From Clostridia bacterium (GTDB taxonomy: Bacteria > Bacillota > Clostridia > Christensenellales > CAG-138), in NCBI GenBank assembly GCA_017525875.1, contig JAFXSG010000008.1, forward strand, positions 60,890 to 124,889: 64,000 nucleotides of DNA, read 5' to 3'. The position numbers and the translations under genes are program-made. Below the pieces are notes generated by a model. That model was not told the DNA's origin. It was given only the letters and a program-made list of their open reading frames with translations, and ran no database searches. This document shows positions 40,699-49,167 of the stretch, in pieces (positions within the stretch are counted from its first letter, which is position 1; each line of letters begins with the position of its first letter).

Positions 40699-42032
40699 TT
40701 TTTACCTCCTAACCTTGATGCAAGGGTGATCCTGTCCTTCATGTTCTTGAAGGATGCGGTCAGGTAGCGGTGCGCCGGGCAGGTGAAGGAGCAGCAGCCG
40801 CAGACGATGCAGTCCATGACGTTGTTGTTCTTTGCGCCTTCCATGTTGTTCGCGTCGCAGTACTGTTTGATCCTTGACGGGTTCAGGCCGATGGGACAGA
40901 CGGAAACGCAGCGGCCGCAGCGGATGCAGGGGCCTTCCTCGCAGGCTTCGGCTTCTTTCGCGTCGAGAGCGACGACGCCGCCCATCGCCTTGGTGATGTT
41001 GAAATCATCCGTAGGCGCGGCGGGGCCGGTCATCATGCCGCCTGCGACGAGCTTTGCGACTTCGCCGTCGTAGCCGCCGCAGTACTCGATCATGTCGTGC
41101 ACGCTGGTGCCGATCGGGACGAGCAGGTTCATCGGAGTCTTGACCTTGCCGGTGACGGTGGTAACGCGGCGGATGAGGGGACGGTTGTCCTCGACTGCGG
41201 ACTTTACCGCCGCGGCCGTCGCGACGTTTGTGACTATGACGTGGCAGTCGATCGGGAGCTTGCCGCGCGGGACCTCACGGCCGGTCGTGACCGTGATGAG
41301 CTGCTTTTCACTGCCCTGGGGGTATTTGGTCTTGAGCTCCACGACGCGCACGCCGGGTTTGCCCTCCGCAGCCTTCTTCATGGCCTCGATGGCTTCGGGC
41401 TTGTTGTCCTCGATCGCGATGACGCCGTTTTCGCAGTTCATCGCGCGCATGATCGCACGAAGGCCCGCGACGATATCGTCCGAACGCTCGAGCATGGTGC
41501 GGAAATCGCTGGTCAGATGCGTTTCGCACTCCGCGCCGTTCAGAATGATCGTGTCGGCATACTTTTCGTCCTGAATGGTCAGCTTGACGTGCAGCGGGAA
41601 CGCCGCGCCGCCCATGCCGCAGATGCCGGCTTCCTTGATACGCTGAACGATGCGCTTGGGATCGGCCGTTTCGCAGGTGCCGATAGGCTCCATGGGTTCC
41701 TCAAGGGTGTGCAGTTTGTCGTTTTTGATCGTGATGCACATGACCTTTTTGGGACCGAGCTGCTGCTTTTCCGCTACGGAAACGACTTCGCCCGAGACGG
41801 ATGCGTGGATCGGCAGGCCGAGGAAACCGACGGGATTCGCGATGACCTGACGTTCCTTCACGATATCGCCCTTCTTGACGCAGGGCTCGCTGGGAGCGCC
41901 GAGGTGCAGGTTCATCGGAATGGTCACGAACTCGGGTTCGAAAACCTCCGCCGCCTTGTTTCGTGTGAGCTGCTTGCCTTCATGGGTTCTTGAAAGTGGG
42001 TGAACGCCACCTTTGAATGAGCGTTTTATCAA
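40695..42032 (-). CDS. rnfC: Rnf complex subunit C (NADH side)
   Basis: This 445-residue peripheral subunit exchanges electrons with NAD+. It starts IKRSFKGGVHPLSRTHEGK, the normal RnfC N-terminus. It has the FMN/NADH-binding segment GICGMGGAAFPLHVKL near residue 135 and two ferredoxin sites, CIRCGRCVSVCP near 372 and CIVCGCCSFTCP near 411. The only start that matches the family is a TTG at 42032, seven bases after GGAAGG. An out-of-frame ATG GTT TGA lies between ribosome site and TTG. It is first in the operon, divergent from pyrH. Confidence 0.95.
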   Translation of the reverse strand: MIKRSFKGGVHPLSRTHEGKQLTRNKAAEVFEPEFVTIPMNLHLGAPSEPCVKKGDIVKERQVIANPVGFLGLPIHASVSGEVVSVAEKQQLGPKKVMCITIKNDKLHTLEEPMEPIGTCETADPKRIVQRIKEAGICGMGGAAFPLHVKLTIQDEKYADTIILNGAECETHLTSDFRTMLERSDDIVAGLRAIMRAMNCENGVIAIEDNKPEAIEAMKKAAEGKPGVRVVELKTKYPQGSEKQLITVTTGREVPRGKLPIDCHVIVTNVATAAAVKSAVEDNRPLIRRVTTVTGKVKTPMNLLVPIGTSVHDMIEYCGGYDGEVAKLVAGGMMTGPAAPTDDFNITKAMGGVVALDAKEAEACEEGPCIRCGRCVSVCPIGLNPSRIKQYCDANNMEGAKNNNVMDCIVCGCCSFTCPAHRYLTASFKNMKDRITLASRLGGKK

Positions 42033-42097
42033 ACCATCGCCTTCCTTCCTGCAGCCGCTGCAATAAGCTTACTTTGCAGCAGCCGTCTTTGGATTGA

Positions 42098-42106
42098 ATT
42101 ATATCA
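42098..42106 (-). promoter_or_regulatory. Extended -10 promoter element for the rnf operon
   Basis: TGATATAAT on the minus strand (TATAAT at 42098-42103), about 65 bases before the rnfC start; the -35 region is weak. Between it and the pyrH promoter (42107-42217) I see no gene. Confidence 0.55.
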
Positions 42107-42217
42107 TATCATGACGCAAAATTGAACCTGTTTTGTCAATTATATATCACCGGTTTCGAATGCCGCGCGGCATTTTGCGGCGCCGAGCGGGCAAGGCTGT
42201 TTTTTTGCTGTTCGGTA

Positions 42218-42246
42218 TTCCATTTCGGTTCGTTTTCCATTATAAT
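42218..42246 (+). promoter_or_regulatory. Possible promoter for pyrH
   Basis: TTCCAT at 42218-42223, a 17-bp spacer, TATAAT at 42241-42246; the leader to the pyrH ATG is about 50 bases. The -35 is poor. Confidence 0.55.
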
Positions 42247-42305
42247 AATAGGGATGGGGTCATTCCCCGGCGTGAACTGCTATCAAAGCTTATACGGAGG
42301 CTATA

Positions 42306-43043
42306 ATGAAATACGAACGCATACTTCTCAAGGTCAGCGGCGAGGTGCTCTCCGGCAAGACGCCGATCGATTTCGATAACGTCACCGCCGCGGCGGAGCA
42401 TATCAAGGCGCTGCACGGCGCCGGCTGCAAGATCGGCGTGGTCGTGGGCGGCGGCAATATCTGGCGCGGCCGTTCGAGCGGCACTATGGACCGCAACCGT
42501 GCGGACAATATCGGCATGCTTGCGACCGCCGCGAACGCGCTCGCGCTCGAGCAGGCGCTCATCGACCTCTCCGTCCCCGTGCGCGTGCTTTCCGCCGTTT
42601 CGATGGAGATGTTCATGGACAGCTATTCCGCGAGGGAGGCAAATAAGTCCGTTGACGAGGGCACCGTCGTGATCTTCGCCTGCGGCACCGGCGCGCCTTT
42701 CTTCTCCACCGACACCGCCGCCTCGCTCCGCGCCGCGCAGATCCACGCGGACGCGCTGCTGCTCGCTAAGGCGGTCGACGGCATCTACACCGCCGACCCG
42801 AAGAAGGACCCGACGGCGAAGCGCTACACCCGCATCAGCTACGACGAGGTCATCGCGCGCAACCTCAAGGCGACCGACCTGACCGCCATCAGCTTCTGCC
42901 GCGAATACGGCCTGCCGATCGTGCTGTTCCCGATGAACGACAGCACCGGCGCGGCTTCGAGCGCGAACTTCGTTGCCGCCGCGAACGGCGTGAACCTCGG
43001 CACAATAGTAAACGACGAACCCGGGTTCGAGCTTGCGGAGTGA
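42306..43043 (+). CDS. pyrH: UMP kinase
   Basis: It phosphorylates UMP to UDP in pyrimidine nucleotide synthesis; a hexameric amino-acid-kinase-fold enzyme. It has 245 residues, normal length. Motifs: KVSGEVLSG at the N-terminus, VVVGGGNIWRGR near residue 46, GTGAPFFSTDTAA near 127 and KAVDGIYTADPKKDP near 157. GGAGG precedes the ATG. It starts a plus-strand run of conserved housekeeping genes, but here two extra genes lie between it and frr. Confidence 0.96.
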   Translation: MKYERILLKVSGEVLSGKTPIDFDNVTAAAEHIKALHGAGCKIGVVVGGGNIWRGRSSGTMDRNRADNIGMLATAANALALEQALIDLSVPVRVLSAVSMEMFMDSYSAREANKSVDEGTVVIFACGTGAPFFSTDTAASLRAAQIHADALLLAKAVDGIYTADPKKDPTAKRYTRISYDEVIARNLKATDLTAISFCREYGLPIVLFPMNDSTGAASSANFVAAANGVNLGTIVNDEPGFELAE

Positions 43044-43045
43044 GA

Positions 43046-43540
43046 ATGGCGGCATCGGGAAACAAAATCCGGCTCGGCGAGATCACCGAGGCTAATTTCC
43101 TTGAAGCGGCGTCGCTGTCCGTCGCGCCCGAGCAGCGCGGATTCGCAGCGCCCGCCACAGGCATCATCGCGCGCGGATACGTCTATCGCGACTGCGGCGC
43201 GCACGTTTATACCGTGCTTGAGGGCGATACGATCGTCGGCCTCGCGCTCGTTCGGGAGTTCACGGACGAGCCCCTCGGATATGATCTGCAGCAGTTTATT
43301 ATCGGCGAAGAGTATCAGGGCAGGGGCTATGGCAGCGCCGCGCTCGAGCTGATCCTCGACAGGCTGAGGCAGGACGGAAAGTACCGTCAGGTCGAGGTCT
43401 GCGTCAAAAAAGCGGACGCCGCCGCGCTGCGCGTCTATGAAAAAGCGGGCTTTGCGGACAGCGGCTACGTCGATCCCGACTGCCCCGATTCGATCAATCT
43501 GATCCTTCATTTTACGGATCAAAGGAGTAAAAATGCCTAA
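43046..43540 (+). CDS. GNAT-family N-acetyltransferase
   Basis: This is a 164-residue acetyl-CoA-dependent transferase. The acetyl-CoA loop is GEEYQGRGYGSAAL near residue 90, preceded by the strand LQQFIIG and followed by VKKADAAALRVYEKAGF near 118, the standard GNAT ending. The ATG at 43046 is six bases past GGAG; an overlapping GTG at 43040 is possible. It is translationally tied to pyrH and overlaps the histidine-rich protein gene by eight bases. The acceptor is unknown. Confidence 0.87.
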   Translation: MAASGNKIRLGEITEANFLEAASLSVAPEQRGFAAPATGIIARGYVYRDCGAHVYTVLEGDTIVGLALVREFTDEPLGYDLQQFIIGEEYQGRGYGSAALELILDRLRQDGKYRQVEVCVKKADAAALRVYEKAGFADSGYVDPDCPDSINLILHFTDQRSKNA

Positions 43541-44018
43541 AGAACTTGTACTTTTTATAAAACTGCGTGAATACGGCCAGGGTATGAGCGAGGACGGCTC
43601 CCCCGCCCTCGGCGAGCTGACCGACAATTTCTACTGCATCAACCCCGAAAACGCGGAAATGACCGGGGACATGATGTTCCTCGGCTACATGGAGGAAAAC
43701 GGCGAGCGCATCGGCGTGCGCCTGCTCTGCGACCCCGGCTACGTCAACGACACGGGCGAACCGCTGCTCGTGAACCTGAAGATCGGCGGCAAATACAAAT
43801 TTGCTCATACCGACAGGGCGGGCGCGGGCACTGTTTCCCGCATACGCGGCTACGACCTCCGCCTCTATGAGAACGACGGGCACGCGCATGAGCACGAACA
43901 CGAGCACGAACACGAGCACGATCACGAGCACGAACACGAGCACGAGCATGAGCATGACGGCTGCGCGGACACGGCAGGCTGCTCCGGCGACTGCGCTTCC
44001 TGCGGGATAAAGCACTGA
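43533..44018 (+). CDS. Histidine-rich probable metal-binding protein
   Basis: This 161-residue protein has an N-terminal part (about 1-108) of mixed alpha/beta composition that I do not recognise. It includes FYCINPENAEMTGDMMFLGY and a GERIGVRLLCDPGY segment. The next ~30 residues are almost only alternating His and Glu (an H-E repeat with a few Asp), followed by a Cys-rich tail with GCSGDCASCGIKH. Such His/Glu and Cys tails bind Ni, Zn or Co and are known in metallochaperones and storage proteins, so metal buffering is the likely role (inference). It overlaps the GNAT gene by eight bases. The H-E tract is coded by a GAGCAC/GAACAC-type repeat that could vary in length. Confidence 0.75.
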   Translation: MPKELVLFIKLREYGQGMSEDGSPALGELTDNFYCINPENAEMTGDMMFLGYMEENGERIGVRLLCDPGYVNDTGEPLLVNLKIGGKYKFAHTDRAGAGTVSRIRGYDLRLYENDGHAHEHEHEHEHEHDHEHEHEHEHEHDGCADTAGCSGDCASCGIKH

Positions 44019-44132
44019 TTATATTCCCTGAAGGCGCAACCGAAAAGCCGCGTTTGCCGTTATATGAACGAAGCGCGAAGAACGCGAAACGATAGCCCGC
44101 GGGAGGTTTTTGAACGGTTAAACCGCCCGATG

Positions 44133-44161
44133 TTGACAAAGCGGGCTCCATACATTAAAAT
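44133..44161 (+). promoter_or_regulatory. Promoter for frr
   Basis: TTGACA at 44133-44138, a 17-bp spacer, TAAAAT at 44156-44161, about 28 bases before the AAAGGAGG of frr. Confidence 0.8.
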
Positions 44162-44195
44162 AATATAGTTAGATCATCGCAAAGGAGGATTTGAT

Positions 44196-44747
44196 ATGGA
44201 TACTATCGAACTTGCACAGGATAAAATGAACAAAACCATCGGCGTGCTGAACAGGGACCTCGGAACGCTCCGCGCGGGCCGCGCCAACCCGAAGCTGCTC
44301 GACCGCATCATGGTCGACTACTACGGCACCCCCACCCCCATCAATCAGATGGGCACCATCAGTTCCCCCGAACCGCGTCTGCTCGTCATCTCCCTTTGGG
44401 ATGCATCCATGATCTCGGCGGCCGAGAAGGCGATCCAGAAATCCGACCTCGGCATCAACCCCACCAATGACGGCAAGCTGATCCGCCTCGTCTTCCCGGA
44501 ACTCACCGAGGAAAGGCGTAAGGAGCTCGTCAAGGTCGTCCGCAAGAAAGCCGAAGAGGCGAAGGTCGCGATCCGCGCTATCCGCCGCGAGGCAAACGAG
44601 ACCATCAAGAAGGACTGCAAGGACGGCACCATCACCGAGGACGATCAGAAGCGCATGGAAGATAAGGCTCAGAAGGCGACCGACAACGCTATCAAGGAGA
44701 TCGACCGCATCGCTGCCGAAAAAGAGAAGGAGCTGCTTGCGGTTTGA
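44196..44747 (+). CDS. frr: Ribosome recycling factor
   Basis: It splits post-termination ribosomes together with EF-G. It has 183 residues, the standard length. The conserved opening [19 protein letters not shown] at about residue 20 and [19 protein letters not shown] near 118 are diagnostic, and it is largely helical with charged repeats. AAAGGAGG precedes the ATG, and the gene has its own promoter despite lying in the pyrH gene order. A small gene overlaps its stop. Confidence 0.96.
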   Translation: MDTIELAQDKMNKTIGVLNRDLGTLRAGRANPKLLDRIMVDYYGTPTPINQMGTISSPEPRLLVISLWDASMISAAEKAIQKSDLGINPTNDGKLIRLVFPELTEERRKELVKVVRKKAEEAKVAIRAIRREANETIKKDCKDGTITEDDQKRMEDKAQKATDNAIKEIDRIAAEKEKELLAV

Positions 44748-44956
44748 CGAGGGTCGAGGGGCTTGAGCTGGACGCCGCCGTGCGGCTGCTCGAAGGCGAG
44801 GGCTATCGCGTCGAGACCGTTGAAGCGCGCTCAAGGAAGGGCGTTGACGGAAGCGACGCAAAGCGGGTCATTCGCGTGCTCGAGCTGACCGATCGCCCGG
44901 AGAGGACGGTACAGCTCGTTTATGCCGAATTCCGAACGGCAGCTCAGGATCAATAA
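44744..44956 (+). CDS. Small PASTA-like protein overlapping frr
   Basis: A 70-residue frame starts with TTG at 44744, four bases inside frr, with AAGGAG about 11 bases upstream. The sequence ([20 protein letters not shown], then [20 protein letters not shown]) has the beta-alpha-beta pattern of a single PASTA-like domain. There is no signal peptide. A terminator follows directly, so frr and this gene form one transcript. Function unknown; that it is a real gene rests on codon pattern, overlap coupling and the terminator position. Confidence 0.65.
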   Translation: MTRVEGLELDAAVRLLEGEGYRVETVEARSRKGVDGSDAKRVIRVLELTDRPERTVQLVYAEFRTAAQDQ

Positions 44957-44966
44957 TCAAAGCAAT

Positions 44967-44996
44967 AACGCCCGGCTCCCCGGCTCGGGCGTTTTC
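44967..44996 (+). terminator. Terminator after the frr transcript
   Basis: AACGCCCG (44967-44974) pairs with CGGGCGTT (44986-44993), followed by TTTT. Confidence 0.8.
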
Positions 44997-45031
44997 GGTT
45001 TATATCGGGGAGTATCCATCCCGGAGGAAAA

Positions 45032-45781
45032 ATGATCAAGCTATACAAGAAATTCACCGATGAAGAGCTTACTGCCCGCGGTCTTTCGCGCGAGGGGCTT
45101 CCTCGCCACGTCGGCCTCATAATGGACGGCAACGGCCGCTGGGCAAAGAAGAGGCTGATGCCCCGCCCCGCCGGGCACCGCGCGGGTATGGAGGCAATGA
45201 AGGCAGCGGTGCGGTTTTCGCACTCCGTCGGCATCGAAGCGCTGACGGTCTACGCCTTTTCCACCGAGAACTGGAAGCGGCCGCAAACCGAGGTCAGCGC
45301 TCTCTTCGACCTGCTTGCCGAGTATTTTTACAGGGACATCGACGAGCTCGACGCGAACAACGTCCGCATGACGGTGCTGGGAGACCTTTCCGCGCTTTCG
45401 CCTAAGATGCGAGAGCTGCTCCAGCGGGCTGTGGAACGCACGAAGGACAACACCGGCCTGCGCTTCAACGTGGCTATCAACTACGGCGGCAGGGCGGAGA
45501 TCGTTCACGCCGTGCGCACGCTTGTTGAAAGCGGAGCCAAGCCGGAGTACGTCACCGAGGACGCTATCTCCGAAAGGCTCTACACATGCGGCCAGCCCGA
45601 CCCGGACGTGATCATCCGCACCGCCGGCGAGCAGAGGCTTTCGAACTTCCTGCTCTGGCAGGCGGCATACTCCGAATTCGTGTTCACGCCCGTGCTCTTC
45701 CCGGATTTTGACGATGCGGAGTACACGAACTGCATCAAGGAATACATGGGCCGCACCAGAAGGTTCGGCAAGGTACTGTAA
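45032..45781 (+). CDS. uppS: Isoprenyl transferase (undecaprenyl diphosphate synthase)
   Basis: This cis-prenyltransferase makes the C55 lipid carrier precursor for cell wall synthesis. At 249 residues it has the normal length. HVGLIMDGNGRWAKKR near residue 25 has the catalytic Asp. AFSTENWKRP near 72 and the C-terminal PDVIIRTAGEQRLSNFLLWQ near 187 are diagnostic. GGAGG precedes the ATG. The order uppS-cdsA-dxr-rseP is the usual one in Bacillota. Confidence 0.96.
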   Translation: MIKLYKKFTDEELTARGLSREGLPRHVGLIMDGNGRWAKKRLMPRPAGHRAGMEAMKAAVRFSHSVGIEALTVYAFSTENWKRPQTEVSALFDLLAEYFYRDIDELDANNVRMTVLGDLSALSPKMRELLQRAVERTKDNTGLRFNVAINYGGRAEIVHAVRTLVESGAKPEYVTEDAISERLYTCGQPDPDVIIRTAGEQRLSNFLLWQAAYSEFVFTPVLFPDFDDAEYTNCIKEYMGRTRRFGKVL

Positions 45782-45789
45782 CAAACAGT

Positions 45790-45849
45790 TCCGCCGTCCC
45801 CGCGGCGGACTTTATCCCACAGGAAAGGAAGGCCTTGCGCGGCAAGGCC
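45790..45849 (+). promoter_or_regulatory. Two hairpins between uppS and cdsA, one separating the ribosome site from the start
   Basis: TCCGCCG (45790-45796) pairs with CGGCGGA (45803-45809) and is followed by CTTTAT, a weak terminator-like element. Then GGAAAGGAA (about 45822-45830) is followed at once by the perfect hairpin GGCCTTGC (45831-45838) / GCAAGGCC (45842-45849), and the cdsA ATG is at 45861. The only good ribosome site is thus 30 bases from the start, with the hairpin in between; folding would shorten the gap. Confidence 0.55.
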
Positions 45850-45860
45850 AAATCACAAAC

Positions 45861-46712
45861 ATGAAGGATCTTCCCATCCGTGCCCTCGTTGCGGCAATGC
45901 TGCTCGGCCTGCTTGCGCTCGTGCTGATCTTCGGCGGCTGGATACAGGCCGCAGTGCTTGGGCTGTTCGCACTCGTCGCCGTTATCGAGATGCGCGACGT
46001 TTTCCGCGCGAAGGATATCCATCCCTTCGTCATCCCCCACCTGATACTCGGCGCAGGCATGTTCACTGCTGTTTATAAGCTCGATCACGTCTGGACCGCT
46101 GCCGCGTTCATGCTCGCGTTCTTTGCGATCGCGATCGAGCGGATCCTAAACAAAAACCGTACCAATGCCGACGCGGCCGCTTCGCTTGCGATCCTCGTCT
46201 ATCCGCTGTTCCCGTTTTCGTTCTTCGGCTTCATCGGTTTCGATCCGAAGCTCGGCCTTTCACGCCTTGCGCTCCTCACGATCTTTGCGGGCGTTATCAT
46301 GGCCGACAACACGGCGTACATGGTCGGCTCGCTTCTCGGCAAGCGCAAGCTCTGCCCCGTCATCAGTCCGAACAAGACCGTTGAAGGCGGCGTCGCGGGA
46401 CTCGTCGGAGGCGCGCTCGGCGGCGTGATCGCTTATTTCGCGCAGTTCATCTTCAAGGCGGAAAGCACCGTGCCGCTCGTGTGGCTGGTCGTGATCTGCT
46501 TCATCGGAGGCCTTCTCGGGCAGTTCGGCGACCTGTTCGCCTCCACCTTCAAGCGCTGGGCAGGCGTCAAGGATTTCGGCAATATCTTCCCGGGGCACGG
46601 CGGCGTTATGGACAGGCTCGACAGCGCGTTTTTCGCGGCGCCGCTCGTTTTCTTCGCCTTCCTGCTGCTTGCCCGTTTCGGTGTGATATCTGTTTTCCCC
46701 TATTTTGGCTGA
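45861..46712 (+). CDS. cdsA: Phosphatidate cytidylyltransferase
   Basis: This membrane enzyme makes CDP-diacylglycerol for phospholipid synthesis. It has 283 residues with about eight helices. The C-terminal family signature is present around residues 225-257: GDLFASTFKRWAGVKDFGNI, then FPGHGGVMDRLDS. The conserved NKTVEGGVAGLVGGALGG lies near 172. The start at 45861 is the only ATG that fits the membrane N-terminus; an in-frame start at 45708 inside uppS is rejected. A hairpin lies between the purine-rich ribosome site and the ATG. Confidence 0.93.
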   Translation: MKDLPIRALVAAMLLGLLALVLIFGGWIQAAVLGLFALVAVIEMRDVFRAKDIHPFVIPHLILGAGMFTAVYKLDHVWTAAAFMLAFFAIAIERILNKNRTNADAAASLAILVYPLFPFSFFGFIGFDPKLGLSRLALLTIFAGVIMADNTAYMVGSLLGKRKLCPVISPNKTVEGGVAGLVGGALGGVIAYFAQFIFKAESTVPLVWLVVICFIGGLLGQFGDLFASTFKRWAGVKDFGNIFPGHGGVMDRLDSAFFAAPLVFFAFLLLARFGVISVFPYFG

Positions 46713-46728
46713 TCTCGGAGGTTCTGAA

Positions 46729-47877
46729 ATGCCGAAAGCTATCGCGGTGTTCGGTTCAACGGGCTCCATCGGAACGCAGGCGCTTTCCGTTGCGGCCTTT
46801 CATAAGGACAGGATAAAGGTCGCGGCCATCGCCGCGAACAGGAACACGGAGCTCGTTATCAAGCAGATCGATGAGTTCCGGCCGGAATACGTCGGCATGT
46901 ACGACGCAGCGGCCGCAAAGGAGATCGCCGCCCTGCGTCCCCAAGTCAAAGTCGTGGCCGGGGACGAGGTGAACTCCCTCGCCGCCCTGCCGGAGGTCGA
47001 TACCGTCGTCAACGGCGTGAGCGGCTTTTACGGGCTGTTCCCGCTGCTCTCGGCGCTGCGCGCCGGCAAGACCGTCGCGCTTGCGAACAAGGAAAGCATC
47101 GTATGCGGCCACCGCATCGTTGAGGAGACGATCGAAAAATACGGCGGCACCATACTGCCTGTGGACAGTGAGCAGAGCGCGCTGTTTCAATGCCTTGCCG
47201 CGGGCCGCAGGGAGGACGTCAAAACGCTGATCCTGACCGCGAGTGGAGGAATGTTCCGCGAGCTCACCCGTGAACAGCTGGACGCGGTCACGCCCGAGAT
47301 GGCGCTTCGCCACCCGACGTGGAGCATGGGCCGCAAGATCACCGTGGATTCCTCGTCCATGTTCAACAAGGGGCTCGAGCTCATGGAAGCCGGCTGGCTG
47401 TTCGGCTTCGGGCCGGACGACGTCCGGATCTATATCCATCCGCAGTCCGTCGTGCATTCCATGGTGGAATACGCGGACGGTTCGGTCATCGCGCAGCTTG
47501 CAAAGCCGGATATGCGCCTTGCGATCCAGTACGCGATCACGTACCCGGAGCGCATTCCCTCGCAGCTTGACGCCGCAAGCCCCGCCGCGCTCTCCGGGCT
47601 TACTTTCTTTGAGCCGGACGGGGAGAAGTTCCCCGCCATCCCGCTGGCTTACGAGGCCTTCCGCGACGGGGAGAGCCTTCCCATCGCCTACAATTCCGCG
47701 AACGAAGTGGCGGTCGACAGTTTTCTTGCCGGCAAGCTGCGGTTTACGGCGATCGCGGACTGCGTACAATATGCAATGCGGCGCATCTCGTGCGGCAGGA
47801 TAAGCTCGGTTTCCGATATCCTCGCGCTCGACAGCGAGGCAAGGGCGCTCGCGGCAGAGTTTCTGACCGCCCGGTAA
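46729..47877 (+). CDS. dxr: 1-deoxy-D-xylulose 5-phosphate reductoisomerase
   Basis: This is the second enzyme of the MEP isoprenoid pathway, using NADPH. It has 382 residues, normal length. It opens KAIAVFGSTGSIGTQAL (NADPH loop). ALANKESIV lies near residue 120, LPVDSEQSALFQCL near 145 with the metal ligands, and LTASGGMFRE and HPTWSMGRKITVDSSSMFNKGLE near 200 form the substrate site. GGAGG is seven bases before the ATG at 46729. Confidence 0.96.
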   Translation: MPKAIAVFGSTGSIGTQALSVAAFHKDRIKVAAIAANRNTELVIKQIDEFRPEYVGMYDAAAAKEIAALRPQVKVVAGDEVNSLAALPEVDTVVNGVSGFYGLFPLLSALRAGKTVALANKESIVCGHRIVEETIEKYGGTILPVDSEQSALFQCLAAGRREDVKTLILTASGGMFRELTREQLDAVTPEMALRHPTWSMGRKITVDSSSMFNKGLELMEAGWLFGFGPDDVRIYIHPQSVVHSMVEYADGSVIAQLAKPDMRLAIQYAITYPERIPSQLDAASPAALSGLTFFEPDGEKFPAIPLAYEAFRDGESLPIAYNSANEVAVDSFLAGKLRFTAIADCVQYAMRRISCGRISSVSDILALDSEARALAAEFLTAR

Positions 47878-47895
47878 CGCCCGAAAGGAGTTTCA

Positions 47896-48975
47896 ATGAC
47901 GATAGTTTACATAATACTTGCGATACTTATTCTCGAGCTGCTGATCTTCGTGCATGAGCTCGGGCATTACAGCGCGGGCAAGCTGCTCGGCTTCCGCGTG
48001 CTCGGGTTTTCGCTCGGCTTCGGCCCCGCTCTCGTCAAATTCAAAAAAGGCGAGACCGATTATGCCCTGCGCGCGATCCCGTTCGGCGGCGCGTGCCAGT
48101 TCGACGGCGAGGATGAAGAGGCGCAGAACGACCCCCGCCGGTTCAACGCGAACCCTGTTTGGAAGAGGCTGATCGTTATCTTCGCCGGCCCGTTCATGAA
48201 CATTCTGACGGCCTATATCATCGCGTTTTTCATCTTTCTATGCACCCCCGTCCCGGTGCCCGCCGTCAATCAGGCGACCGGGCAGTACATCCCGGTCGTG
48301 AGCTCCGTTGTTGCATCCGGCGCGGCAAAGCGCGCGGGCATACAGGCCGACGATATCCTCGTCGCGATCGGCGATGAGGAGCCCGTCCCCGGCGACGGCG
48401 AGACCATACTCGACGCGTTCGTTGCCGCCATCGCCAAGCAGAAGGGCGATTTCAGCATCACCGTCGAACGCGGCGGCGAGACGCTCGTGCTGCCCGTGAG
48501 CGGCGCGTATTCCGAAGCGACCGGCAAGACCACGCTCGGCGTTTCGATCGGAACGCTCGTAGATCACTATGAGCGCAACGGTTTCTTCGAGTCCTTCGGC
48601 GGCGCGGGCAAATACCTCTGGACCATCGTCAGGCTGACGGGAGAGGGCATTGCGGGGATGTTCAAAAACGGCATCCACCGTGGTGACGTTTCCGGCATCG
48701 TAGGCACGGTCGGCGTCATGGTCAACGTGGCGCAGGAGGATTCGCTCAACCTCGTTTACGTCGCCTGCATCCTCTCGCTGAGCCTGGGCCTTTTCAACCT
48801 CATCCCCTTCCCCGCGCTCGACGGCGGCAGGATCCTCTTTCTCATCATCGAAGCGATCATCGGAAGGCCTCTCAACCGCAAGGTGGAGGCGATCGTGAAC
48901 GGCGTCGGCCTCGCGCTGCTGTTCGGTCTGATGATAGTTGTGACCGTGAGCGACGTCATAGGGTTGATACGGTAG
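47896..48975 (+). CDS. rseP: Site-2 (RIP) metalloprotease, RseP/RasP
   Basis: This intramembrane zinc protease cleaves anti-sigma factors and remnant signal peptides. It has 359 residues. The first helix carries the zinc motif VHELGHYSAGK near residue 18, a PDZ domain spans about 125-210 (QADDILVAIGDEEP), and the C-terminal helix has the third ligand in FPALDGGRILFLI near 307. AAAGGAG precedes the ATG. It closes the run behind dxr and ends in TAG, followed by a terminator. Confidence 0.94.
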   Translation: MTIVYIILAILILELLIFVHELGHYSAGKLLGFRVLGFSLGFGPALVKFKKGETDYALRAIPFGGACQFDGEDEEAQNDPRRFNANPVWKRLIVIFAGPFMNILTAYIIAFFIFLCTPVPVPAVNQATGQYIPVVSSVVASGAAKRAGIQADDILVAIGDEEPVPGDGETILDAFVAAIAKQKGDFSITVERGGETLVLPVSGAYSEATGKTTLGVSIGTLVDHYERNGFFESFGGAGKYLWTIVRLTGEGIAGMFKNGIHRGDVSGIVGTVGVMVNVAQEDSLNLVYVACILSLSLGLFNLIPFPALDGGRILFLIIEAIIGRPLNRKVEAIVNGVGLALLFGLMIVVTVSDVIGLIR

Positions 48976-49013
48976 CAGGCGTACAGCTGCAAAGTTTTTT
49001 GAGTTTATAAGGA

Positions 49014-49049
49014 TACCGGGACGGTGCGATCCGCCCCGGTATATTTTTG
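49014..49049 (+). terminator. Terminator after rseP
   Basis: TACCGGG (49014-49020) pairs with CCCGGTA (49035-49041), followed by TATTTTTG. Confidence 0.75.
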
Positions 49050-49066
49050 TATGCGCGGTTATTTCG

Positions 49067-49095
49067 TTGACACACGCCATTCGCAGTGATACAAT
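49067..49095 (+). promoter_or_regulatory. Promoter for the DUF4358/DHHW pair
   Basis: TTGACA at 49067-49072, a 17-bp spacer, TACAAT at 49090-49095. Confidence 0.82.
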
Positions 49096-49167
49096 ACAAT
49101 ATTAGTATAAAAAACGACATTATTCGCAGCCGTGCCCTTGGAAAGCGGCTGCGTCGGAGGTAAAACA

